Below are positions 14,521-25,807 of a DNA stretch of 52,500 bases, piece after piece; the first letter of the stretch is position 1, and each line of letters begins with the position of its first letter. The notes under the pieces were generated by a model. That model was not told the origin of the DNA, did no database searches, and worked only from the letters and a program-made list of their open reading frames with translations. This DNA comes from Anaeromyces robustus. Taxonomy: Eukaryota; Neocallimastigomycota; Neocallimastigomycetes; Neocallimastigales; Neocallimastigaceae. The stretch is from the NCBI GenBank assembly GCA_002104895.1, contig MCFG01000321.1, positions 1-52,500 of the forward strand, read 5' to 3'. The position numbers were made by a program, and so were the translations under genes.

Positions 14521-14679
14521 AGTATAGTATTATGTAGTTCATTAAAAATAAAAATAACGAAAACCAAAAAAAAAAAATTAAAAAAAAAAAAAAGTAACAG
14601 TAACAATTATTATAATATAATTCAATATATTTTCTTAATATCATTACTAAATTTAATATTGGAAAAAAGTTTTTTAAAC

Positions 14680-14716
<37 letters not shown>

Positions 14717-15147
14717 ATAAACAAACATACAAACAATAATAATATATAAACAATAAACAAAAAACAAAAAACAAAAAACAAAGAACAAAGAACAAAGAAC
14801 AAAGAACAAAAACTAAAGAATAATAAATAATAAAAAAATAAAAATAAAATATAAAAAACAAAAAACAAAAAAACAAAAATAAAAGCATAAGCAATATACA
14901 AGTTATTTCCAGTTATTATTATTACTTTGCTATTGTTATTATTATTTTTTACATAATATTTATTATAAATATATATAAATATATAAATAGGAAAAAAAAA
15001 AATCTATATAATAATTTTTCCGATTTATTTTATTATAGTTAAAATAATTTTTATTAATTATATTATATATTTATCATTTTTTATTTTTCCTTAATTTTAT
15101 TATAATTTAATTATTTTTATACCTTTAACAAAAATAATAATAATAAT

Positions 15148-15198
<51 letters not shown>

Positions 15199-15724
15199 AA
15201 ATAGAATTTCATTTTTTACTATTTAATTTTATTTTTGATTGATATTTTAATAATGTAAAATTATTTATTCTCAACTTTTTTCTTCTTTTCTATTTAAAAA
15301 TTATATTTATTTCTTCGGAAAAAATGTTAAATTATATATATATAAATTATATAAATATGATTTTATGCTAAAAGATCACATTTATATAATTTATATATAA
15401 AATAAATTAAAAAATAAATAAAAAAATATTAAATAAAAATAAAAACGCTATAATAATAATAAAAGAAAGAAAATTTTAATATTATTAAATAAACTTTAAC
15501 GTTATTATTATTTATTAATTTATTTATATGTATTTGTTATTATAACAATAAAATTATATTATATTTAAATTAGGAATCTGGTTGTACATCTATAAGAATA
15601 TAATTATAATAAAGCAATAAAATTATATTATATTTAGGAATCCGGTTGTACATCTATAAGAATATAGTTATGATAAAACAGTAATTATTATTAAATGTAA
15701 TAATGATTATTTGTATTTTAATAA
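14521..15724. other. Convergent 3' spacer between MADS-box gene and HAUS6
   Basis: Only A/T-rich sequence with long poly-A runs (near 14682-14714 and 15151-15190), an imperfect ACAAAGA/ACAAAAA run at about 14755-14810, and one 69/65-bp tandem duplication listed separately. No coding potential was seen. Both 3' untranslated regions should lie here. Confidence 0.6.
15546..15679. repeat. Tandem duplication, two units of about 65-69 bp
   Basis: Unit 1 (15546-15614) and unit 2 (15615-15679) share CAATAAAATTATATTATATT, then GGAATC(T/C)GGTTGTAC and ATCTATAAGAATATA. They differ by a 5-base indel and a few substitutions. The shared core is clearly richer in G/C than its surroundings. It lies just beyond the HAUS6 stop codon. 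Confidence 0.9.
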
Positions 15725-15766
15725 TTATAAATTTATAATAATAATATTAATATTAATGTTATTTTG

Positions 15767-15838
<72 letters not shown>

Positions 15839-16232
15839 ATTATTATAATTATTATAATTAATAATATTACCAAACAAATTTGAACTTTTAAATAATTTTA
15901 ACGAAGAAGGTGTTATAATAAATGGTAGTAATGATGAGTCAGTTTGATAGTTTTCTTGATTCAAATTATTTAATATATTTAAGGAAGATGATATATTTTG
16001 ATTTATTTTCTTTTCTGGTGTTTTATATAAATCAGGTGATTTTATATTGTTAATATTAGTTAAGAGTTTTTTATCATTATTTTTATTATTTGTTAAAGAA
16101 GAGGAGGCATTATCGTTTGATGATTTTGATGTATTTCGTTTTGGAGAATTTTGAATTTTTGTTTTTTTGAAGTTTCTTACAGGTGTTTGTGGTGAAGAAC
16201 TTTGTTCTCTTTTTATATTGGAATGATCTTTA

Positions 16233-16314
<82 letters not shown>

Positions 16315-17985
16315 TAAATTGATATATATTTATATATATTATTAATATATAAAAATTTACAATCTTAATTTTCTACCTTTTATAGATTTCGGTGTTTTTT
16401 TAATTCCTGAAAAATTCATCTTTATATTATTAATGTTTTCAGAAGACTTTAATTTATTAGTTAATATTAAGAAATAAAAAAAAAAAATTATTAAAATTTT
16501 TTATAAAATTGGAAGAGAAAAACAATATTAAAATTAAAAATAAATTAAAAAAATATAATTATATATATGTATATTACATTATCATTCTTTTCTATTTTAA
16601 ACATTGGTGATATTGGTTCCATAATTAAATCGTTTATATTATTAATATTATCATTATTATTATCATTTTCTAGTAATATTTTTATTTGAGCTTTAGTTGC
16701 TTCTATAGAATTTTCAATATCACTAATTTTATTTCTTAATTTTTGTTTTAATATACGGATATTTCCTAAGTAACCTTCATGAAATTTTATATAATTTTCA
16801 ATTGAAGAGCAGGCTTGATTCATATCTGGAATGCCATTTAATGTATTCATATCTATAATATGATGATTTTATATTTAATTATCAAAATAATATTTAATAG
16901 ATGACTTAACTTTATATATAATTGTAATTTAAAAAATTATTACTATGTATTATTTAAATAATGATATTACTATTTGTTAAAGATTTAATTAAAGCTTTAT
17001 TCTCTTTTTGTTCATCTTTAACTAATCCATATACTTGAGAGAGACATGATAATGATAAATTCCAACTTTTTACATATTCTTCAAAATTTAATTTCCCATT
17101 TTGTAAAACAATTTCTTTTTTCTTTATATATAATTAGTTATTATAATAACCATTATTTAGTACAATAAATATATAAATAAATAAATAAATAATTAATTAA
17201 TTAAATATATATATATAATTAAATATATATATATAAATAAATATATATATATATAAATATAAATAAATAAACTATAAAAAAAAAATTCTTTATACATACA
17301 TTAAAACTATCATCTAAATTAAATTCTTCGGGTATATTAATTACAACATCAGATGAATTAATGACTATATTATTTGAATTTCCATCAATAATATTTTCTG
17401 TTGATTCTTTTATATATACATATGTGTAAAATTAATATTTTATTTTCTTATTTATAATAGTAATAAGCTATATATCTTTATTTTTAATTTACCAATTTTT
17501 GATTTATTATTATTAATCCATTCAATAATATTATACCATCTTTCTGATATTTCATTAATCCGATTTTCTCTCTCTTTTAAAGGTTCAAGTATATTTTCAA
17601 TATTTGGCGTTATTGGTGATAGGGTTGTTGATACATTTTCTAATTCATAATATTTTTGAATATTTTTATTCTAATAATAAATAATTAATGAAAATATTAC
17701 AAATTACCAAACAAATATTATTGTATAAAACAAATTATAATACAGTCTTTGTTTTTAAAAAGAAAAATCAAATGAAATATTTAATATTTACATATGATAA
17801 ATTTATTTTTTTCGATATATCTGACAATTGTTTTCCAAAACTTATCCATTTATCTTTATCTTCTGTATAATTTTTTATATTATTTATAAATATTTGATTC
17901 TGCCTTATAATTTGAACCTTTTTAAATATATTATTAAAAAAAAATAGATAAATAAATATAAAATGATTATTATATATGTGTTATA

Positions 17986-18040
<55 letters not shown>

Positions 18041-19197
18041 TATATATATATATATATAATTGATAAAAAAAAAAAAAAGAAAAAACATATAAAAAAAAAA
18101 ATTGTAAAATTGTTAAAAATAAAAAAATAAAAAAAAAAAATATATATATTTATAAATAAGAATTATTTTGTTTTATACTTGAATTGTTTTCTTAATAAAA
18201 TTATATGAATATCCTTTTTCTTTTGTTTTTTGAACTGATAATTGAGCACCAGTCTCTGTTATTATATAAAAGTTAAAATATTATTACTTTTTATATTGAA
18301 TTTATAAATTTATGAAGTATTACATAATATAATTTATTTAATAAAACCTTTTAAATATCCACTATATGTTTTTTTTAATTTAATTCTTAAAGCATAAGAT
18401 GATAATTCGAGAAGAATTATCCTTTATTAAATTAAATATCATATTATATTATTTAAAATATAAATAATATATATTATTATATAAAATAATTATATTAATA
18501 AAAATATATATCATTAATATATTAATAAGTTTAAAAATTTTTTAAAATTAAATTTCTTTTAATTTTAAATGAATTTCAAAAAGATTTATGAAGACAATAA
18601 AACAAACATATCATAATTTCTTTTTTACTTTGATCGTTCTCCGTAATCATCAAATAAAGTAGGTCTTATTATAACATAATTAGGTATTTTTCCTTCTTTT
18701 TTTAAAGCATCACATAATTTATGTGCTACAGATTTAAATTTTTGTGTAGTTTTAGAATTATAAACAGGCCAACATTCAGTAAAATTCTATTAAACAATAA
18801 AAGAATAGAAATTTTAAATAATAAAAATTTAAATAAAAAAAAAAAAAACAATTGAATAAAGAGAGAAAAAAAATATATAAAAAATATAAATTTTAAAATT
18901 TTATAATGATATTTTTGATAAATATAAACAATTTTTAAAATTAAAAGAAATTTAATTTTAAATGAATTTCAAAATGATTTATTATAAAAATTTTAAATTA
19001 TTATAAAAATATTCTACTTTTTTGGTTTGTTCAGGATCAATTATATTAAATAAAAAATGAATGACATTGAAAAAAACAGATTTATTTGAAAACATTTCAA
19101 TATTAATATTTGACGGATATTGTAATAAATGTAAATTTGTTGTTAATATTGTTTCCGGTGGACATCCACTGGGTATAGTAATTTTGGTTTTACTCAT
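15725..19197 (-). CDS. HAUS6: HAUS augmin-like complex subunit 6
   Basis: Subunit of augmin, which docks gamma-tubulin complexes on existing spindle microtubules for branching nucleation. Exons on the minus strand: 19197-19018, 18786-18629, 18421-18348, 18255-18179, 17917-17792, 17670-17493, 17406-17300, 17121-16971, 16852-16578, 16446-16377, 16227-15725; 632 residues. Family signals: NLHLLQYP, then MFSNKSVFFNVIHFLFNIID-PEQTKK (like the HAUS6 N-terminal FLF..LDPE motif), ECWPVYNSKTTQKFKSV (like CWPVYDKK..), and KLNFEEYVKSWNLSL further on. The middle is predicted coiled coil. The C-terminal ~165 residues are basic, Ser/Thr-Pro-containing and Asn-rich, ending after an Asn run encoded by an (ATT)n tract. 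It is divergent from the F-box gene, whose start lies 0.7 kb away. The C-terminal exon 10/11 junction is less certain than the conserved N-terminal part. Confidence 0.85.
16235..16314 (+). repeat. (ATT)n microsatellite in HAUS6 intron
   Basis: Trinucleotide run inside the last intron of HAUS6. A similar (TAA)n run at about 17988-18041 lies in the intron between exons 4 and 5. Confidence 0.95.
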
Positions 19198-19888
19198 TTT
19201 CTTACTTATAATAAATATTATATTATATATTTTTTATTTTATTTAATTTTAATATTTCAAATAAAAAAATGAAATAAAAATAATAAATTGAATCTAAATA
19301 ACTACATTCGTTCTTAACGAAAATTAGCATTAATAATTTTCACTTCTTTAAATGTCACAAATACTCTTGTATTAAAAACTACACTGAATATTATTATACA
19401 TAAATACAATAACCAATCATATTTAAATAATTTATAACATTGTAATTAAATTTATAATGTAATTTAAATTATAAAAATTAAAAATTGAGAATATCAATTA
19501 TTAATTTTTAAAAATTAAACTGGAGGAGAAATCTTATTCAAAGATAAATAAATAATAATATTATTAACAATAGTAATAATAATAATAAAATATTAGAAAT
19601 AATATATAATCTTTTTTCTCTCTCTTGTTAATTACTTTTTATAATACTGTAAATATTAAAAATAATTTAAATAATAATATGTTTTTTTTATCATATATTA
19701 TTTAATATTATTATATAAATAAATTTAAAAATAAAAATATTAAAAAACATATATATAATATTCTTTAAAAATTTATTAATAAACTAAATTATATATATCG
19801 AAATTTTTGTATTATTTTGTTCTGTACTTGTATTTGTTTTTATTTTTAAATATAAATAATTTATTATATTTTAATGAAATAGAGTAAA
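19198..19888. other. Divergent promoter region, HAUS6 / F-box gene
   Basis: About 690 bp separate the two start codons. Apart from A/T-rich sequence, short G/C-containing stretches occur at about 19305-19400 and near 19515. No recognised motif or gene was seen. It must contain both promoters. Confidence 0.6.
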
Positions 19889-21293
19889 ATGGAATCATTA
19901 TTGGATTTACCTGTACCAATTATTGAATATATATTCACATGGCTAGACCATCCAGAGCACTTGTTTTTAACTTGTAAAGATTTATATAAAATCTTTTGTT
20001 CAAATCATGTTCAGTTGAATTGGCTTTTAAATTATTTTTCAAACGCTTCGAATACTTCAATTAGTACATTTGAAATTCTTCATAAAGATGTTAAAAATTC
20101 TACAATTTTTAGACCAATTTCTCCACGAATTTCAGCAAGTCCTGTTAATATGAATGAAAAATCAAATAATGTTTCTATATTTCCTTTTAACATTTTAATT
20201 CGAAATCCAATATTAACTGAACTTTTTATAAATAACGCTTTACATATGTGTATACCATTTATTGATGATTATATATATGAAATTAGAAGAAGTTCTTCTG
20301 AAGATGAATTATTAATAGCAAATGCTCAGCAAAATAATACAGAAATCATTTCCAATTCAAATACTTCAAATATTCCTCATTCTAATATTATAAAAAAAAA
20401 GGAAACACAAATGGAGTATATTAACCAAGCTGTTAATTCTCATACAAAGCAGATTCAAATTATACAAATTATTTGGCTTTTATCAACTTATTTATCCTGG
20501 AAAAATGTTTTAAACTCAATTATTGATTATGTAAAATATGCTTTTCCAGAATGGATAAATAATTCCATTGAAATTTCACTTGGACTTTACCAATTTTTAC
20601 CAACTGAACCAATATCTATTTTATTGAATAATATACCTTCTTTTAGTAATAATGATTATACTCCAATTCTTCAACTTTTAATTGATAAAGATTTATTACA
20701 ACCCAATGCAAAAAATTTTAAATTATTTCTTTCTTCATTAAAAAAAGGAACCAGAGAAAAAGAAATAGTATTAGTTTATAATCATTGGTTTTATTCTGAA
20801 GATGAACTTAATAATCCAGAATATATTAATAATGAAAAATATAAATTTACTATTGAAAACGTTCATCAAATATTAATGTCAGCAACACAAAGTGGATCAG
20901 AAAATTTAGTTAAAATGATATTAAAATCAAGAGTTACTAACACTTCGGAATCAATTAACATTGCTTCAAGGGAAGGCTATTTATCTATTTTAAAACTTTT
21001 AATAAGTAATTTTTTTTTTTTTTTTTCGTTTTTTTTTTAAAAAAAGTAAAGAATTTTCAAGATAATAAAAATATTATAATATATATATATTTACATAATT
21101 ATTTTTCTTATAATTAAAAATTAATCAAGATTACGAAAAAGTTAATATTCAACATATAAAAGAGACTGACAATTTTAGTGATTTAATGAAATCAAATTCA
21201 AGACATCCATTAATTGTTGCATTAACTAGAGCTATAGAAAATGCATCTTGGAGAAACTTTCCATCAATTGTTGAGTAATATCAAAAAATTGCA

Positions 21294-21358
<65 letters not shown>

Positions 21359-23201
21359 ATAAAAAATATTAATTAATTTAATCAAATTAATTTAACATTT
21401 TACAATATTATTTTTTAATAAATTAATTAACATTATTTTTATTTAAACAATTAAAATAAATATATTATAATATAATGTAATATAATAAAATATAGATATT
21501 TATTTGAGCAAATACCGGATTACTACTTTGAGAATGATAGTTTATTATATCATAAAGCAAAAATACCCGATTCAATGGACTTCTTTATACTTTTATTGAA
21601 AAGAAGATCAAAATATTTATTAGAAAATCCAGATAGACTAGAAAGATATAATATACCAGAACCTAGTGATGCTAGAATAAACCAACCACAACGTTTATTA
21701 CCATTTCAAGCTCGTTATATTAACCCTGTAGATCCATGGGCTAGAGTTTTAATTAATTTTTTTGCAATACATCCTATAGGTACATCTTTAAATGAAGGTA
21801 TTATAGCTGAAGACTTGAAAGAAGTATTAGAAACTAATAATATACCAATTCATGCATTATTAATTTGTGAACAACTTGGTTTTGATTCTCATTATGATCA
21901 AGATTCTTTATTAAGATATCACAGTAAACAAATTAATGCATTTGAAGAAAATTTAATTGAAAAATTCCCTAAAGGTAGTTTTTCAAACTATTCTAATTTG
22001 ATAGCTGCTAATTCTTCTTCAAATAAAAATGTTCAGGAATCTATTGCAATTACTGTTCATTTAATAAATCAAAATAATGTAAAATTATTAGATAATAAAT
22101 TTCTTTATAGCCTTGCTAAGCAAACGGCATTTAAGGAAATTGAAACTATTCTTCAAAAAGTTAATTTCAAAGAAGATGTTTTAAATAAAACTTTATCTCT
22201 TTGTTGTATTACTGAAATTAGTTCCAAAATTATAATAGAACTTTTAAATGCTGGTGCTACTGCATATGCTTTTAAAGATCCATTATACTATTTTTCAAGA
22301 CATGGTAATGTAAATCATATCATACGTTTATTAAGTCTAATAAAAGAATATTATAGTAATTTAAATTTAGGAGCCTCATCATCTTCAGTTTCTCCTTTAA
22401 ATATTGATCTTAATAAATATAAAGAACAATTGGACAAATGTTTTGATTCAATACAAATGCTTGAAATTGCATCAGAAAATGGCCATTTAGAAGTTGTTAA
22501 ATTGCTAGTTGAAGGAAGTCCATCTTTAGAAATTGATCCTGTTGATGTTAGTCATGAAAATAAAGCATTACCATTAGCTATTAGTCAAAATAAGTGGAAT
22601 ATTGCTAATTATTTAATGAAAAACAATGCATATCCAAAAGCACTTTATCAAGAAGTAATAAAACACAATAAAGAAAATGAAATTTCTACAAAAGAAGTAA
22701 GTTAACACATAATTGATATATATATAATTATATAATATTAAATAATAAATAAGATTAAATATACATATATTGTTATTTTTTATTTTTTATTTTTATTTTA
22801 TTTTTTTTTTTTTTTTATTTTTTTTATTTTTTAATTTTATTTTTATTTTTATATATTCTTATTTTTATTTATTTTTATTATTTATAAAAATTAAAATGTG
22901 AATTTTTATATTTAAATAATAACTTTAGGAAAATATTCCAAAATCAGAAACACCAACTACATCAAGTATATCGGAATTAAGTAAAGTTGCTCTTCCTTCA
23001 TCATTATTTGCAAGAGATTCAGTCGTTAAATGCAGAAGAAAAGATGGTAAATCACGTTATAGAAAAACAGGACCGGATTTAGCAAAAGCATATCTTGATG
23101 AAGATATAGCTGGTATTCCTAAAAGACTTAATGAAACTCGTGAAACGATTAATCCAGCTAAAGATTTTTATTTAGTTCCAACAACATTTCCAAAAAATTA
23201 A
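19889..23201 (+). CDS. F-box/ankyrin-repeat-like protein
   Basis: Likely substrate adaptor of an SCF ubiquitin ligase, judged from domain order rather than a named orthologue. Exons 19889-21005, 21130-21274, 21496-22696 and 22929-23201 give 911 residues. The N terminus (LLDLPVPIIEYIFTWLD..HLFLTCKDLYKIF, residues 4-36) has the leucine/proline pattern of an F-box. Degenerate ankyrin units follow, clearest around residues 345-380 (SGSENLVKMIL, REGYLSILKLLI) and again in exon 3 (ENGHLEVVKLLVEG, QNKWNIANYLMKNNAYP). The C terminus is basic (VVKCRRKDGKSRYRK) and unrecognised. An (ATT)n tract at 21294-21356 fills part of intron 2. A damaged copy of the exon 1/exon 2 junction region lies at about 30050-30390, so this gene belongs to a duplicating family. 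The start is the first ATG of a long frame. Confidence 0.88.
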
Positions 23202-23620
23202 TATTTAATCTATATATTCATTAAATAAATTTGTAATTAGTAAAAAATGAATAAAAGGTTATTAATTTGTTTATAGATAATACAACTAGTAGAAATAATA
23301 TATATATAAAAAAATAATAATATAAAAAAATATTAATAAAATAATATTAAAAATAATAAAAATATCAATAAAAAAATATAAATATTAAATAAAAATAATA
23401 AATAAATAATATATAAATAGTAAATAAGTAATAAATAAATATATAAATAAATATTTAAATAAGTAAATAATTAATTAATATATAAGTAAATAAATAAATA
23501 TATTAATAATTAAATATTAGTAATACAAAAATTATTAATTATTAAATTTATTTTAATATTTAAAGGTTACACAATATAATACTTGTGTAAATATATATAT
23601 GTATATTTTTGAAAGTATTT
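23202..23620. other. 3' flank of F-box gene
   Basis: Almost pure A/T. The one structured item is a perfect 8-bp inverted repeat, TTACACAA (23567-23574) and TTGTGTAA (23583-23590), about 30 bp left of the retrotransposon insertion. Confidence 0.6.
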
Positions 23621-23625
23621 AATAT
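23621..23625 (+). repeat. Target-site duplication, left copy
   Basis: AATAT directly before the left LTR, repeated directly after the right LTR (24888-24892). Five bases is the usual duplication for Ty1/copia-type integration. The motif is common in this DNA, but both copies sit exactly at the repeat boundaries. Confidence 0.85.
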
Positions 23626-23810
23626 TATTAACAGTCAGTTAATTGGGTTTAATATTATGTCAACTTTATTAATATATTTTTATGATAAAGAGTTACAAAT
23701 ATTTAAATTATATAAATTACATGCTTTTATATTCATACAATGTGGCTCATACATTATATTTAATACAATACATTTTAATACATTTAACACATATTTCACA
23801 TATTCTAACA
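23626..23810 (-). repeat. 3' LTR (185 bp)
   Basis: Identical by eye to 24703-24887. On the minus strand it contains a TATA-box-like TATAAAAG (23724-23731) and, nearer its end, AATAAA (23665-23670), as expected for LTR promoter and polyadenylation signals. Confidence 0.95.
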
Positions 23811-23818
23811 CTCCCCCT
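23811..23818 (-). other. Polypurine tract
   Basis: Minus strand AGGGGGAG immediately before the 3' LTR start TGTTAGAA. This is a typical primer for plus-strand DNA synthesis and a conspicuous G run in this A/T-rich region. Confidence 0.88.
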
Positions 23819-24138
23819 AAATCTAATTATTCTGTAAGAGATAATTTGGTTTACTGGTGAATATGTGTACTAAATACTATTTTATATTCTATACTAATAT
23901 TTTATATACTATAAATCTATTTTCATTAATTGTAATTATATACACTTATGTATATACTAGCTTAATTTATTTTAATAAACTATATTATTACCCTATGATA
24001 TTTTTGTGGCGAAATATCCTAAAACCATATTTATTTATGGGTAAATAAACTATATTTAAATTATTTATGGATTGGTTACTTATTTGTACCATCCTATATT
24101 ATATTTTGGCAACCTCACTGGGATTCACGCCTTAAAAT

Positions 24139-24217
24139 TTGACAACTCATGGTTTACCTCTTTGGTTTTACGTACTCTTGACAACTCATGGATTAACTCA
24201 CTGGTTTTTACGTCCTA
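24139..24217. repeat. Two tandem ~39-bp units inside the retrotransposon
   Basis: Both units begin TTGACAACTCATGG and contain TGGTTTTACGT or TGGTTTTTACGT (24139-24177 and 24178-24217). They lie in the most G/C-rich part of the element interior. Function unknown; an RNA structure or packaging role is only conjecture. Confidence 0.85.
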
Positions 24218-24687
24218 ACATATTTAATTATAAATTTTATTATTTTTGTAGAAAAATAACCTTTATATATATAAAAATAGCCTTTAATATTCAAAAGTTA
24301 TATTTATTTATCAATTAATGATTTAATTTCCTATTATTAAGAGTCTCAAATTTATTTGTTTACACGTGTTTCTTCCAAACCTTTTACGCGTAATTTAAAC
24401 CTTATATTCTTAACTATTTTATTTTAGTATTATACTTTTATTTAGTTTCTTTAGGGGGTTTTATTTTATAATAATATTAAATATTTGACGCGATTTTCCA
24501 TTTTTAAAATTTTAGATCACTCATCTTCAATGTAGATCAAGATTAATTTTCTATAAAGCTAACATAATGGCAACTCATCATAATTTAAATTTTACAATAA
24601 CCACAGTCCTTAGAACATTTCCATGTTGACATAATATTCTTTGTCCGGCACGAAATTCTATCTTCAAAGAATCTCTTTTTAGAGTCG

Positions 24688-24702
24688 ATGAGACTCTTAA
24701 TC
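24688..24702 (-). other. Candidate primer-binding site, tRNA-Lys(CUU) half
   Basis: On the plus strand these 15 bases read ATGAGACTCTTAATC, the anticodon arm of eukaryotic tRNA-Lys(CUU), with loop CTCTTAA carrying anticodon CTT. The minus-strand element RNA would pair with residues of about 26-40 of that tRNA. The site abuts the inner end of the 5' LTR, where a primer-binding site belongs. TAGAG just upstream (24680-24684) also resembles the tRNA D-arm side. A primer ending near residue 39/40 recalls the cleaved initiator tRNA used by copia and Ty5. Confidence 0.72.
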
Positions 24703-24887
24703 TATTAACAGTCAGTTAATTGGGTTTAATATTATGTCAACTTTATTAATATATTTTTATGATAAAGAGTTACAAATATTTAAATTATATAAATTACATG
24801 CTTTTATATTCATACAATGTGGCTCATACATTATATTTAATACAATACATTTTAATACATTTAACACATATTTCACATATTCTAACA
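24703..24887 (-). repeat. 5' LTR (185 bp)
   Basis: Second copy of the 185-bp repeat, with no difference from the other copy seen. On the minus strand TATAAAAG at 24801-24808 is a plausible promoter. Short open frames across it are only LTR sequence. Confidence 0.95.
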
Positions 24888-24892
24888 AATAT
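24888..24892 (+). repeat. Target-site duplication, right copy
   Basis: AATAT, matching 23621-23625. Confidence 0.85.
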
Positions 24893-25807
24893 ATAACCAT
24901 AGAACTACCAAAATAAACAATATGGTTTTATATTTTAAAAATAAAAACAAAAACAAAAACAAAAAAGTATTAATTTCATTTATGTTTTATATAATAAAAA
25001 TCATTAGTTAATATTTATAATATATTAATAATAATGTAATTATATAACATAACAGTAAACAACAATTCTATTTTTGTTGTTTGTTAATATTATCAATTCT
25101 TTATATAAATAGTAATCATTTAGTAAAATTTATTAAAAAATAAATAATTATTTAATTAAAGTATAAAACAGGCAGTTAATTATCTATTTTAATTTAATAT
25201 ATTATAAAGGTATTTATTATAATAACTTTTGAATATTGTTTTTGCTTTTGAGTAATACCTATTATATATACTATTATATATAGTACAATTAATAATATTT
25301 TATGTTATTTTTAGAACTTTTTCTTGTGACACCATAAATATTTATATAAAATTACAAATTAGATTTTTTAAAACTTTGATAAATATATTAAAATTTTGAT
25401 AATTTATTAATATATATATTATATTAATTTAATTATAACATTCATTCATTTAAGATATTGTTAAAAATATAATTTATATATTTTTATATATTACTAAACT
25501 AATATTTTAGGATTATAAAAACCCAATTTTTTTCTTTACTATTTTTTTCTTAAATTTTAAATTTTTATCCTTTTTATTTATAATTTATATTATACAAAAA
25601 TCATAATATTTTAGCATCCAACAACAGAGAGTAAAATAATTTAGAGATTATTTAATTTCTTTTCTATTAAGTCGCATATATTTCAAAATTAATAGAAAAG
25701 AAAGAATAAAAAATAAAAAGATTTTTTTTATTATTTTATTTTTTATTAAGTTTATATTGTTTTATTATATTATTTAAAAAAATTAATAAATTATTTTTTT
25801 ATTAAAA
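24893..25807. other. Spacer upstream of small ORF
   Basis: A/T-rich, with no gene or repeat of note. Some mixed-composition sequence at about 25620-25690 may belong to the 5' leader or promoter of the ORF at 25808. Confidence 0.55.

Larger units (their letters stand above)
23626..24887 (-). mobile_element. Young non-autonomous LTR retrotransposon, copia-like
   Basis: A 1262-bp element read on the minus strand. It has identical 185-bp terminal repeats, a 5-bp AATAT target duplication, a purine tract (AGGGGGAG) abutting the 3' LTR, and a candidate primer-binding site abutting the 5' LTR. The LTR starts TGTTAGAATATG and ends GTTAATA, so the ends are TG...TA rather than TG...CA. The 892-bp interior has no gag, protease, integrase or reverse-transcriptase frame on either strand, so it would need proteins supplied by a related full-length element. 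Its interior is less A/T-extreme than the surrounding spacer. Identical LTRs imply recent insertion. The superfamily is inferred from the 5-bp duplication, the purine tract and the primer arrangement. Confidence 0.92.

Noticed and set aside
23609-23860. Plus-strand open frames at 23609-23860 and 24734-24916 sharing the same ~50 residues
   Set aside because: Both are read-throughs of the identical LTRs on the strand opposite to the element; not genes.
24680-24703. Possible tRNA-Lys gene
   Set aside because: Only the D-arm side and anticodon arm resemble a tRNA; there is no T-arm or acceptor stem, and the sequence stops exactly at the LTR boundary, so a primer-binding site fits better.
23626-24887. 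Retrozyme-like element with hammerhead ribozymes
   Set aside because: Size and lack of genes fit, but no CTGATGA core with a matching GAAA was found in the LTRs or interior on either strand.
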